Below are positions 46,937 through 55,044 of a DNA stretch of 64,000 nt, piece after piece (the first letter of the stretch is position 1; the number at the start of each line of letters is the position of its first letter). A program made the position numbers and the translations under genes. The notes beneath the pieces were generated by a model. It worked only from the letters and a program-made list of their open reading frames with translations. It was not told where the DNA came from and ran no database searches. The stretch is from CAWHYG01 sp963833505 (GTDB taxonomy: Bacteria; Eisenbacteria; RBG-16-71-46; CAIMUX01), in NCBI GenBank assembly GCA_963833505.1, contig CAWHYG010000007.1, positions 1,302,001-1,366,000 on the forward strand. Reading direction: 5' to 3'.

Positions 46937-47512
46937 TCAGCCCCCGAACAGCTCGCGTTCCACCAGCTCGCAGATGATGTGGCCCGCGAGGATGTGTCCC
47001 TCCTGGATCCTCGGCGTCTCCGACGAATCGATCGCCAGCAGACAATCGGAAAGAGCCCGGAGCGCGCCGCCGGAGCGCCCGGTGAAGCCGACGGTCGAAA
47101 CGCCGAGGGCCCGCGCCCGCTCGAACGCCTGGAGGACGTTCGGGGAGTTGCCGCTGGTCGAGATCCCGACGGCCACGTCGCCGGGACGGGCGATCCCCTC
47201 GAGCTGGCGCGAGAAGACGTGTTCGAAGCCGTAGTCATTGCCGATGGCGGTCAGCGAGGACGTGTTGACGGAGAGCGCCACGGCCGCAACCGGTCGCCGT
47301 TCCAGGTAGAATCGACCGGCCAGCTCAGAGACCATGTGCTGGGCGTCGGCGGCCGAGCCTCCATTCCCGAAGAAGATGATCTGCCGGTCCTTCCCGATTG
47401 CCTCACACCAAAGCTCGGCGATCTCCCTGAGGATCGCCGCCTGCGAGAGCAACGCCTGTTTGACCCGGATCGACTCCTCGATGCGGGCTCGAATCTCCTC
47501 CAAGGTGACCAT
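46937..47512 (-). CDS. gmhA: Sedoheptulose-7-phosphate isomerase
   Basis: 191 residues, SIS-domain enzyme converting sedoheptulose 7-phosphate to D-glycero-D-manno-heptose 7-phosphate, the first step to GDP- or ADP-heptose. Motifs: FFGNGGSAADAQHMVSELAGRF, SLTAIGNDYGFEHVFSRQLEG, GISTSGNSPNVLQAFERA and EGHILAGHIICELVE with the catalytic Glu/His. AAGGAGGTG precedes ATG 47512. It lies downstream of GT4-hddA-hddC on the same strand, completing most of the GDP-heptose route; no gmhB phosphatase is present. Confidence 0.95.
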   Translation of the reverse strand: MVTLEEIRARIEESIRVKQALLSQAAILREIAELWCEAIGKDRQIIFFGNGGSAADAQHMVSELAGRFYLERRPVAAVALSVNTSSLTAIGNDYGFEHVFSRQLEGIARPGDVAVGISTSGNSPNVLQAFERARALGVSTVGFTGRSGGALRALSDCLLAIDSSETPRIQEGHILAGHIICELVERELFGG

Positions 47513-47622
47513 GCAAACACCTCCTTCACGGTCCGGCTTGCCCGCCGTCGCGCCGCCCCCCGTTCACTGCGACGGTTGACCAATCAACCACCAGGTCAGA
47601 GCCGACAGGTCAGGTCCATCAT

Positions 47623-49015
47623 TCAACCCATCCGCCTCGGCTCCCCGACCAGCTGCTCGACCGCCTCGACCATTCGATCCCAGGTATACTTGCGCCGCTC
47701 GATACGGATGGCCTCCACGAACGGCTCTTCCAGCCCCTCGCGATAGTAGCGCAGGACGGCGCCGGCCAGCGCCTCGGGATCGCCCGGCGGCACGAGAAGT
47801 CCCGTTTTTCCGTCGAGAACGACTTCGGCCAGGCCTCCGACGCGCGTGCAGATGACCGGCCGCTCGAGCTGGTACGCGATCTGCACGATCCCGCTCTGCG
47901 TCGCCGCCCGATAGGGCAGGACGATCACGTCCGCCGCGGAGAACCAGAGGCCGACCCGTTCGTCGGGAACGTACCCGTCTTCCAGGGTGACCGCAGCTTC
48001 CAGCCCCAGCTCGCGCACGAGCGCCGTCGTCTCCGCCTTTCCCTGGTAGAACTCGCCCAGGACCAGGAGGCGCGGCGGAAGCCCGGGGCCTGCGCCCTGC
48101 GCCAGCGTGCCCGCGGCCGACGAGGCACCCGCGCCGGTGCCGGATGCGGTAGAGACGGCGCCGGCCGCCGAAGCCCCGCCGGTGGATCCGGCAGCGGCGG
48201 CGCCGGGAGCCGACGCCCCGGCTTCCGCTCCGCGCGCTGGCGCTGCCACCCGGACGGACGCCGCTTCACCCCATCGCCGCGCGATCTCCGGGAGCGCCCG
48301 GATGAGCACGTCGAGCCCCTTGTACGCGCGCACGAAGCCGAAAAACAGCAAGAGTGGCCGGTCCGGCTCGAGACCAAGGGCGGCCCGCGCCTCCGTCTTG
48401 GCCACGCGCTCGCCGAAGACGTTGTAGACGGGGTGGGGTACCTCGAGAAAGCGGGCCCCGGGGATCGAGGCGCAGCAGATCCTCGCGGACGGTGCTCGAC
48501 TGCACGATATAGGCGTCGGTCGTCTTCATCAGCCATCGGGTCAGCCGGAGGTCCAGAGGCCGGCGTTCGTGGGGAATGAGATTGTCCACGATCATGACGG
48601 CCCGGGGACGCCCGCCTCCGACCCTGGCCTTGGTCCGGCGGACGATGCTGCCGAGGGCCGGAGCGAAGAAGGGCATCCAGTACTTATACAAGAGCCCATC
48701 CGGCCGGCTCCGGGCGATGTGGGCGGCCGCCCGCCACCAGCTGAGCGGTCCGATCGAGTCGATCAGGGGCACGGCGGGATAGCGGACCGGGTCCTTGCTC
48801 TCATCCATCTGGGTCCGGCCGGGAAAGAGAAAGGTCGGGTACTGCCGGGTAAAGGAAACCAGCTCGACCCGATGGCGCCGGGACAGCTCCCGCGCCAGGA
48901 TCGCGGTGTATTGCGCGATGCCGCCGCGCATGGGCCAGGCGATCCCGATGAGAACGAGGGACAGGGGATCCGATCCGGCCGCGGGCGGAAGCCCGCCAGC
49001 TTCGCGGCCGGTCAT
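47623..49015 (-). CDS. GT4-family glycosyltransferase, one-base frameshift, unusual insert
   Basis: About 463 residues once repaired. N-terminal GT-B domain: LSLVLIGIAWPMRGGIAQYTAILARELSRRHRVELVSF. The C-terminal domain has LLLFFGFVRAYKGLDVLIRALPEI, YVPDERVGLWFSAADVIVLPYRAATQSGIVQIAYQLERPVICTRVGGLAEVV (donor site). The frame breaks after LRLDPRG; restoring one G in the G4 run near 48456-48459 gives ARFLEVPHPVYNVFGERVAKTE. A ~50-residue Ala/Gly/Ser insert sits between two core strands (after SVRVAAPARG). ATG 49015 starts 8 bases after the hddA stop. Probably adds sugar in the heptose glycan. Confidence 0.85.
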
Positions 49016-49022
49016 TCCCGGC

Positions 49023-50045
49023 TCACTCCGCCGCCGTCCAGGTCTGGAGGCCGCGCCCCTCGAAGGCGAAGGGGAGAATGGCGCCTCCCAGCTCTTCCAG
49101 GGCCCGGGCGATGGCGAGCCGCCGCTCGAACGGCACCATGACCAGGAGAAAGCCCCCGCCGCCCGCGCCGAGGATCTTGCCGCCCAGGGCGCCCAGCTCG
49201 AGGGCACGGGCGTAGAGCGCGTCGATCCGAGGATTCGTGATCTCGGACTGCAGCTTCTTCTTCCAATCCCAGGCCACGTGCAGCTTGCTGCCGAACTCGC
49301 GGACCTGGTCGGTCAAGAGCAGCGTCTTCATCTCCACCGCGAGGCGTTTCATCTCCTCGAGGGAATCGATGACTTCCGGCTGCCCGCCCGTGTATCCCTT
49401 CATTTGCTTTTCCACGATCCCGGCCGAGACCCGCGTCTGGCCGGTGAAACAGAGGAGCAGGTTGTATTCCAGCTCGTTCATGGTCGCGCGGCGCAGGCGC
49501 AGCGGGTTGACGACTGTATAATCCGCATGGAACTCGATGAAGTTGAACCCGCCGAAGACCGCGGCATACTGATCCTGGCGCCCTCCCGCGATCCGCAGGT
49601 CGACGCGCTCGATCTGATAGGTCAGCTCCGCCACCTCGTACGGAGTGAGCGGGTGGCGCAGCCATTCGGCCAGGACTCCGACCACGGTCGCGATCATGGT
49701 GGAAGACGATCCCAGGCCGCTTCCGGGCGGCGCGTCGGAATGCACGAAGATCTCGAAGCCGGAAGGAAACGGGCGCTCGGCCTGGAAGCGGTTGAGGACT
49801 CCCAGGATCAGGTCCAGCCGGCCGTCCGGAACCAGAGTCGCGCCGAGCGGCCAGACCCGGGTGAGATCGGCGTCCAGGGACGTCACGCGGATGGTGGGCA
49901 CGGTCAGGGCGCGGAGCGAGGCGTAGGTGTATTTGTCGATCGTCGCCGAGAGCACGACGCCGCCACGCTCCTCCGGATAGGGGGAAACGTCCGTCCCGCC
50001 GCCGCAAAAGCTGATCCGAAGCGGAGCCTTCGCGCGCACGATCAT
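49023..50045 (-). CDS. hddA: D-glycero-D-manno-heptose 7-phosphate kinase
   Basis: 340-residue GHMP kinase. MIVRAKAPLRISFCGGGTDVSPYPEERGGVVLSATIDKY is the characteristic HddA start; the ATP loop is SDAPPGSGLGSSSTMIATVVG and the third motif KILGAGGGGFLLVM. It phosphorylates heptose 7-phosphate at C1 in the GDP-D-alpha-heptose pathway. The ATG overlaps the hddC stop (ATGA), so the two are translationally coupled. A related family phosphorylates fucose or galactose, but the gmhA/hddC context favours heptose. Confidence 0.93.
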   Translation of the reverse strand: MIVRAKAPLRISFCGGGTDVSPYPEERGGVVLSATIDKYTYASLRALTVPTIRVTSLDADLTRVWPLGATLVPDGRLDLILGVLNRFQAERPFPSGFEIFVHSDAPPGSGLGSSSTMIATVVGVLAEWLRHPLTPYEVAELTYQIERVDLRIAGGRQDQYAAVFGGFNFIEFHADYTVVNPLRLRRATMNELEYNLLLCFTGQTRVSAGIVEKQMKGYTGGQPEVIDSLEEMKRLAVEMKTLLLTDQVREFGSKLHVAWDWKKKLQSEITNPRIDALYARALELGALGGKILGAGGGGFLLVMVPFERRLAIARALEELGGAILPFAFEGRGLQTWTAAE

Positions 50046-50824
50046 GCTGGAGCCTCCTTCGCTTCCGTCGGAAAGCGGTTCCGGATCCAGCGAAACTCCT
50101 CCTGCGCCAGCGCCAGGCGCTCGGGAGTGCCGATGTCGCGGAAGAAGAACCGTCCGGGACAGGCCCAGATCAGCCCCCGCGCGGCCATCTCGGAAAAGAG
50201 ATCCCGTTCGAGGCTGAAGGCCCGGTCAGGCAGGGCCTGGAAGAACTCCCGATCCGCCGCATAGACCCCCGCGTTGATCCAGCGCGGCCCCGCGGCGCCC
50301 TTTTCCCGGAACGCGAGCACGCGGTTGGCGCCGTCGATCTCGAGCGCGCCGTAATCCGCGCCCTCGTCGAGGCGCACGGCGAGGAGGGTCAGGCCCGATC
50401 GCCGCTCGGGCCGGGAGTGGGCCGACAGGAGATCGGCGTAGACCGCTTCAGCGTAGGAATCCCCGTTCAGGATCAAATTGAGCGGGCCGGCGCGCTCCCG
50501 CGCCCGGACCAGGGCGCCGCCCGTTCCCAGCGGTTCGTCCTCCCGGCTGAAGGACAGGCCCTCGCCGGGTGCGGCGTCTTGTGCGGAAAGCACGGCTTCG
50601 ACTGCCGCTGCGCCGACGCCGAGAAGAAGATGAATCTGCCGGAATCCCTGCAGCCGGAGAAGCCGAAGTGTGTAAGCCAGAAACGGAATCCCCGCGACCG
50701 GGATGATCGCTTTCGGCCTGGACTCGACCGACCGCAGGCGCGTCCCCAACCCCCCGCAGAGGATGAAGACCGGAATCGCGCACGGGTCGACGGAGCGCGG
50801 ATCTGCCGGTTGATCAGCGTGCAT
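50042..50824 (-). CDS. hddC: Sugar-1-phosphate nucleotidyltransferase, HddC-like
   Basis: 260 residues. NTP-transferase fold with VFILCGGLGTRLRSVESRPKAIIPVAGIPFLAYTLRLL (nucleotide signature GGLGTRLR and Lys in RPKA), EPLGTGGALVRA, LILNGDSYA (metal Asp) and FFRDIGTPERLALAQEEF. It would transfer GMP to heptose 1-phosphate to give GDP-D-glycero-alpha-D-manno-heptose. First gene of the cluster on this strand; the start is uncertain because no Shine-Dalgarno is obvious before ATG 50824. Confidence 0.9.
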   Translation of the reverse strand: MHADQPADPRSVDPCAIPVFILCGGLGTRLRSVESRPKAIIPVAGIPFLAYTLRLLRLQGFRQIHLLLGVGAAAVEAVLSAQDAAPGEGLSFSREDEPLGTGGALVRARERAGPLNLILNGDSYAEAVYADLLSAHSRPERRSGLTLLAVRLDEGADYGALEIDGANRVLAFREKGAAGPRWINAGVYAADREFFQALPDRAFSLERDLFSEMAARGLIWACPGRFFFRDIGTPERLALAQEEFRWIRNRFPTEAKEAPA

Positions 50825-51286
50825 TGGCGGTGAGTATGAAGCGGGTCCGGAGGGGGGTCAACGCCGGATGTCGCCCCGGGTCTGTGGCCCCGGACCGGTG
50901 GCTGGCCAACTCCGCACGTCGCGGAAGTCGTCCCGGCTCTGCTTCCCAGCGCGCATGATTCGTGAACCCCCTGCTGCGGCCGCGGATCTGCCCGTCATGA
51001 CTGCGTTGCGCTTGCCCTCACTCCTCGACATACTGCAGGGAGTATGCCTGCATCTGCGGGCGGCGCGCCTTGTCCCGACGGGCATCTCCGGTGCCTCGCG
51101 ACGGGCGATCACGAACAGTGCGGGCTGGACCTCCGCTGTTTCCTTCGGCCTCGGTCCGGATCGCCCTGATCCGGGTCGGGTTGATGGAATGCGGCGGCAG
51201 AGGAGCGGACCCATGAGCCACCATCTTCCGAACGTGAAGAGGGAGCGGTTTTTCACGCCGCTGTGGGCGCCGCCCGGCGCGGCGGG
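50825..51286. other. Gene-free region with a dispersed repeat
   Basis: About 460 bases between divergent hddC and the GT39-like gene. It holds repeat B copy 2 and, next to it, an inverted repeat CATACT-N6-AGTATG (about 51029-51046). Open frames are Arg/Gly-rich shadows without support. Confidence 0.5.
51056..51118 (-). repeat. Dispersed repeat B, copy 2 (inverted)
   Basis: Reverse complement matches 24272-24332 over about 61 bp with roughly six differences, including TGATCGCCCGTCGCGAGGCA. Confidence 0.75.
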
Positions 51287-52846
51287 ATGACCCCCGTGGA
51301 TCCGCCTGCGAAGAACGACGCCCCGCCGGACGTTCCGCGCGCCGCTTTGCGCGATGTCCCGCCCCGAGCAGCGGCGGCCGTCATCGCCGTGGCCCTGGGC
51401 CTGGGCACCTCGCTCCGCCTCATCCCCTGTTTCAACGCCTTCTGGCTGGATGAGATCTGGAGCTATTTCATCGCGCTCCGCCTCCATTCGCCGTTCGGCG
51501 TCTTCACGATTCATGATTCCAACAACCACCATCTGATGACGTTCCTCATGGCGCTGCTCGGAGACCGCTCGAACTGGGCCTGGTATCGTCTTCCTTCACT
51601 TCTCGCCGGCGTCGGCTCGGTCCTGCTCGCCGTGCGGATGGCGGCCCGGCGCAGCCGCGCCGATGCGGTCGTGGTCGCCCTCCTCGTGAGCTTCTCGTTC
51701 ATCCTGATCCAGTTCTCTTCCGAGGCGCGCGGATACTCGCTGGCGGTGTTCTTCTCCCTCCTCGCCTGGTCGGCCCTATCGCGGCATCTCGAGACCGGCG
51801 GCTGGAAGAGCGGCGCCCTCTATGGGGCAGGCATCATCCTCGGCTTCCTCTCGCAGCTCATCGTGCTCTTCTTCTGGGCCGGCGCCGCGGCCTGGGCGGC
51901 CGCGCGTCTCCTTCGACCGCGGGCGCCGGCATCGGCTGGCCCGCCGCCTCTGCGGGCAGAGCTTCGAAACCATCGTGCCAAACCCGCGGGCCAATCGCGG
52001 ACCCGCAGCCTCGGGCGCTGGGCGACGCTTCAGCTCGCGCCGGCTGCGGCTCTGGCCGCGCTGTACTTCCTGGACCTGAGGGAGATGCACATCGGACTCG
52101 GCGATCCGTGGACCGCCGGGAAGGTGCTCGCGCAGACGTTCGGATTCACGTTCGGCCTTCCCGTGAACCCGATCCTGGCCATCCCTTACGCCGTGATCGG
52201 CCTTGCGGCGCTCGGGTCCGGGGTCCTTCTCCTTCACCGCGACGGGGATGACTCCTGGATTCTCTTTCTGACGGCGACGCTGGCCCCCGTCGTCGCGGTG
52301 GCCATCGCCCGGCCGGCTGTGGTGGCGCCCCGTTACTTCGTTGTTGCGGCGGCCTTCCTGGTCATTCTCACCGGGTTCTCGCTCGCCCGCCTCTTTCGCC
52401 GCGGGGGCGCGCGCTCGGCGCTGGCGGCGGCCCTCCTCGCGGTCTTCCTCATCGGCAACGGTCTCCACTGTGCGGCTTTCCTGCGGTATGGCCGCGGCGG
52501 CTACCTGAAGGCGCTCCGTCTGATGGCCGACCGAACGCCGGGAAGCAAGATCCTGACCGGGTTTGACCACGACTATCGCACCGGCCCGGTCGTCCATTTC
52601 TACGACCATCTCCTACCGGGGAACAAGGAGCTGCTTTACTACAAGCAGGGTCAGTGGCCGCCCGAGGGGCCGGATTGGGTGATCATCCACAGCGCTCAGT
52701 GCCCGAAGACGCCGCCTCCTCAAATCACCGATCCCGCCGGCAACGTGTACAACTTCGAGGCGGGCTTCCCGTACGCCGGCCTGTCCGGCTTCTACTGGGG
52801 CGTCTATCGCAACGCGAGGGTGAGCGGCGGGAAGAGCGGCGGTTGA
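51287..52846 (+). CDS. Polytopic GT39/ArnT-like membrane glycosyltransferase
   Basis: 519 residues with about 10-11 membrane helices. The first extracytoplasmic loop has NAFWLDEIWSYFIAL, the Asp-Glu motif of GT-C enzymes (PMT/ArnT/GT39), and NNHHLMTFLM follows. A C-terminal soluble part (ILTGFDHDYRTGPVVHFYDH...) lies outside the membrane. It would move a sugar from a lipid carrier to an acceptor on the outer face of the inner membrane. ATG 51287 is preferred; ATG 51263 is in frame. Downstream of the gap after hddC but on the opposite strand. Confidence 0.87.
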   Translation: MTPVDPPAKNDAPPDVPRAALRDVPPRAAAAVIAVALGLGTSLRLIPCFNAFWLDEIWSYFIALRLHSPFGVFTIHDSNNHHLMTFLMALLGDRSNWAWYRLPSLLAGVGSVLLAVRMAARRSRADAVVVALLVSFSFILIQFSSEARGYSLAVFFSLLAWSALSRHLETGGWKSGALYGAGIILGFLSQLIVLFFWAGAAAWAAARLLRPRAPASAGPPPLRAELRNHRAKPAGQSRTRSLGRWATLQLAPAAALAALYFLDLREMHIGLGDPWTAGKVLAQTFGFTFGLPVNPILAIPYAVIGLAALGSGVLLLHRDGDDSWILFLTATLAPVVAVAIARPAVVAPRYFVVAAAFLVILTGFSLARLFRRGGARSALAAALLAVFLIGNGLHCAAFLRYGRGGYLKALRLMADRTPGSKILTGFDHDYRTGPVVHFYDHLLPGNKELLYYKQGQWPPEGPDWVIIHSAQCPKTPPPQITDPAGNVYNFEAGFPYAGLSGFYWGVYRNARVSGGKSGG

Positions 52847-52901
52847 ACGGTGACAACGTCCGCGGCGCGCGCACAACGGCCGTCCGTGCCCTTGCGCACC
52901 G

Positions 52902-53021
52902 AAGCCGGAGCGGACCATGAAGGAGGCGTGTGCGGAGTGTGGCAGGAGCGCACGCCAGTGCGCGAAGCCGCACGCAGCAGATGGCGACGACCGGTCCGCG
53001 CAGGCTTTGGCGCGCCAGGGC
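52902..53021 (-). repeat. Dispersed repeat A, copy 2, with conserved hairpin
   Basis: 120-bp match to 43326-43446. It contains GCGCAC-GCCA-GTGCGC (52948-52963), the same stem as copy 1 with a different loop. It ends 48 bases from the stop codon of the minus-strand GT2 gene. Confidence 0.8.
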
Positions 53022-53069
53022 TCCGGGCGCTGATCCAGAGGCCCCAAGGCGTGAAACGGCCCGGGTCGC

Positions 53070-53852
53070 TCAGACGACCTCGATGTACTCCGAGTCGGCC
53101 AGGCGCCGTCCCGTCCGGCGGAGGAACCGCGGCGTATACACGCCGATCCGGTCGGTGAATCCCCCGAGAGCCGCGCCCAGCACGCCGAATCCGTAGCGGA
53201 CGCTCCGGCGGAAATTGATGCTCGAGGCCTCCGGGAAGTAGCGGGTCGGGCAGGTGACCTCGGCGATGCGGAAACCCCGGCGGATGATCTGGACCAGCAT
53301 TTGGTTGTCGAACACGAAATCGTCGGAGTTCTCGGAAAGCGGAAGATCCGCCAGCACCTCCCGGCTGAACGCCCGATAGCCCGTGTGATACTCGGAGAGC
53401 TTGTAGCGGACCAGCCAGTTCTCGACCAAGGTCAGCATCCGGTTGGACACGTACTTGTAAAAGGGCATGCCCCCCTGCCGCGCGCCGACCCCGAGAATCC
53501 GCGACCCCAGGACCACGTCGAACTCGCCCGTGGCGATGAGCGAGGCCATGGCGGTGACCAGCTTGGGGGAGTACTGGTAGTCGGGATGGACCATGATAAC
53601 GATGTCCTCCCCGCCGCGCAGCGCCTCCCGGTAGCAGGTCTTCTGGTTGCCCCCGTAACCCCGGTTGCGGCTGTGCAGGAAGGTCTGGATGCCCAGCTCG
53701 CGCGCGACCTGAACGGTCTCGTCGGCGCTCTTGTCGTCAACCAGGATGACCCGATCGACGACGTCCTTGGGCAGCTCCTCGTACGTCTTCCTCAGGGTTT
53801 GCGCCGCGTTGTAGGCCGGCATGACCACGCAGACGCTACGGCCCTGGATCAT
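53070..53852 (-). CDS. GT2-family glycosyltransferase (polyprenyl-phosphate sugar synthase-like)
   Basis: 260 residues. MIQGRSVCVVMPAYNAAQTLRKTYEELPKDVVDRVILVDDKSADETV is a GT-A start; DD is the nucleotide-binding pair. MVHPDYQYSPKLV supplies the DxD-like metal motif, and GYRAFSREVL the acceptor-site region. The absence of C-terminal membrane helices fits dolichol-phosphate mannosyltransferase-like enzymes that load sugar onto a lipid carrier, which would feed the neighbouring GT-C enzyme. GGGAGG precedes ATG 53852. Confidence 0.9.
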   Translation of the reverse strand: MIQGRSVCVVMPAYNAAQTLRKTYEELPKDVVDRVILVDDKSADETVQVARELGIQTFLHSRNRGYGGNQKTCYREALRGGEDIVIMVHPDYQYSPKLVTAMASLIATGEFDVVLGSRILGVGARQGGMPFYKYVSNRMLTLVENWLVRYKLSEYHTGYRAFSREVLADLPLSENSDDFVFDNQMLVQIIRRGFRIAEVTCPTRYFPEASSINFRRSVRYGFGVLGAALGGFTDRIGVYTPRFLRRTGRRLADSEYIEVV

Positions 53853-53867
53853 TCCCGCCTCCCTTGC

Positions 53868-54926
53868 TCATGATCCGGCGCCACGCCGGTCCGTCGGGTC
53901 GATCTCAACCACCTTCCCACCGATCCACCCCGCCACGGCGCCCGGATCGGCGTTGCCTCCGCTCAGGATCACGCCCACCCGGCGCCCGGCGCAGGGCACC
54001 TTCCCGGCGAGCAGCGCCGCCAGGGGAACCGCCCCGCTCGGTTCGACAACCAGCTTCATCCGCAGCCAGAGCCAGCGAAGGGCCTCGACGATCTCCTCCT
54101 CGGACACGGTCACGATGTCCTCGACCCGCTCGCGGATCACCGCGAAGGTCCGCTCCCCGAGGAATCGGGTGCGAAGCCCGTCCGCGATCGTCGGCGGCGC
54201 CGCCTCCAGCCGCACGATCGCGCCCGTCCGGAAAGAGCGTGCGGCATCGTCCGCGAGGGCGGGCTCGACTCCGATGACGGCCGGAAATCCCGGTCCCTCG
54301 GACGCCAGCGCGGTCCCGGCGAGAAGACCTCCGCCGCCCACCGGAGCCAGGAGAAGATCGAGAGGCCCCGCCTGCTCCAGAAGCTCGCGCGCCGCCGTCC
54401 CCTGTCCCGCGATGACGTCATCGTGATCATACGGCGGGATGATGTACAGCCCTCGCTCCGCCGCCAACCGCCGTCCCACCTCTTCGCGCTGCACCGCGGA
54501 GCACGAGACAATCTCCGCCCCGTAGCCCTCCGCTGCCGCGCGCTTCAGCGGGCTGGAGTCATCGGGCATCACCACCGTGACGCGGATTCCGAAGATTCTT
54601 CCCGCCAGGGCAAGGGCGGCCGCGTGATTGCCCGACGACCAGGTCAGGACGCCCGAATCCCGGACTCTCTCCGCCGATCGTGCCAGCGCGTGATAGGCGC
54701 CCCGGAACTTGAAGGCGCCGGCCCGCTGCAGATGCTCTCCCTTGAAGAAGACGCGGGTCTCCAACCGCGCGTCCAGCGTCCGGGAAGTGAAGACCGGAGT
54801 CCGGTGCGCCACTCCATCGAGCAGGGACGCGGCCTTCCGGACGTGATCCGGGATGAGCCGAGCGGACCGACCGGAAGGCTCCTCCGGGGATATGCCAGCA
54901 GGGACGGGATTCATGGGACGGATCAT
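53868..54926 (-). CDS. Threonine/serine dehydratase-like PLP enzyme
   Basis: 352 residues, fold type II. The PLP Lys is in GAFKFRGAYHAL, the substrate loop is SSGNHAAALA, the phosphate loop VGGGGLLAGTALA, and the C-terminal SGGN closes the cofactor site. It lacks the C-terminal ACT regulatory domain of biosynthetic IlvA, so it is probably a catabolic threonine ammonia-lyase or a serine racemase-like enzyme. No Shine-Dalgarno is evident; ATG 54914 (MNPVPAG) is an alternative. It sits between glycan genes without an obvious link. Confidence 0.9.
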   Translation of the reverse strand: MIRPMNPVPAGISPEEPSGRSARLIPDHVRKAASLLDGVAHRTPVFTSRTLDARLETRVFFKGEHLQRAGAFKFRGAYHALARSAERVRDSGVLTWSSGNHAAALALAGRIFGIRVTVVMPDDSSPLKRAAAEGYGAEIVSCSAVQREEVGRRLAAERGLYIIPPYDHDDVIAGQGTAARELLEQAGPLDLLLAPVGGGGLLAGTALASEGPGFPAVIGVEPALADDAARSFRTGAIVRLEAAPPTIADGLRTRFLGERTFAVIRERVEDIVTVSEEEIVEALRWLWLRMKLVVEPSGAVPLAALLAGKVPCAGRRVGVILSGGNADPGAVAGWIGGKVVEIDPTDRRGAGS

Positions 54927-55044
54927 ATCCCGGCTGACGTTCGGGAACCAAGCCGGGAAGCTTCCGGTGATGGCGGTGCCTTCGGCACTCCCGGGCGCTC
55001 ATGGCGGTTGCGCGCGACGGCCGGCGATGCGATGATTCGTCCCC

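Noticed and set aside
45332..47746. 804-codon plus-strand frame across the protease and gmhA
   Set aside because: Crosses two convincing minus-strand genes and has no start signal or family.
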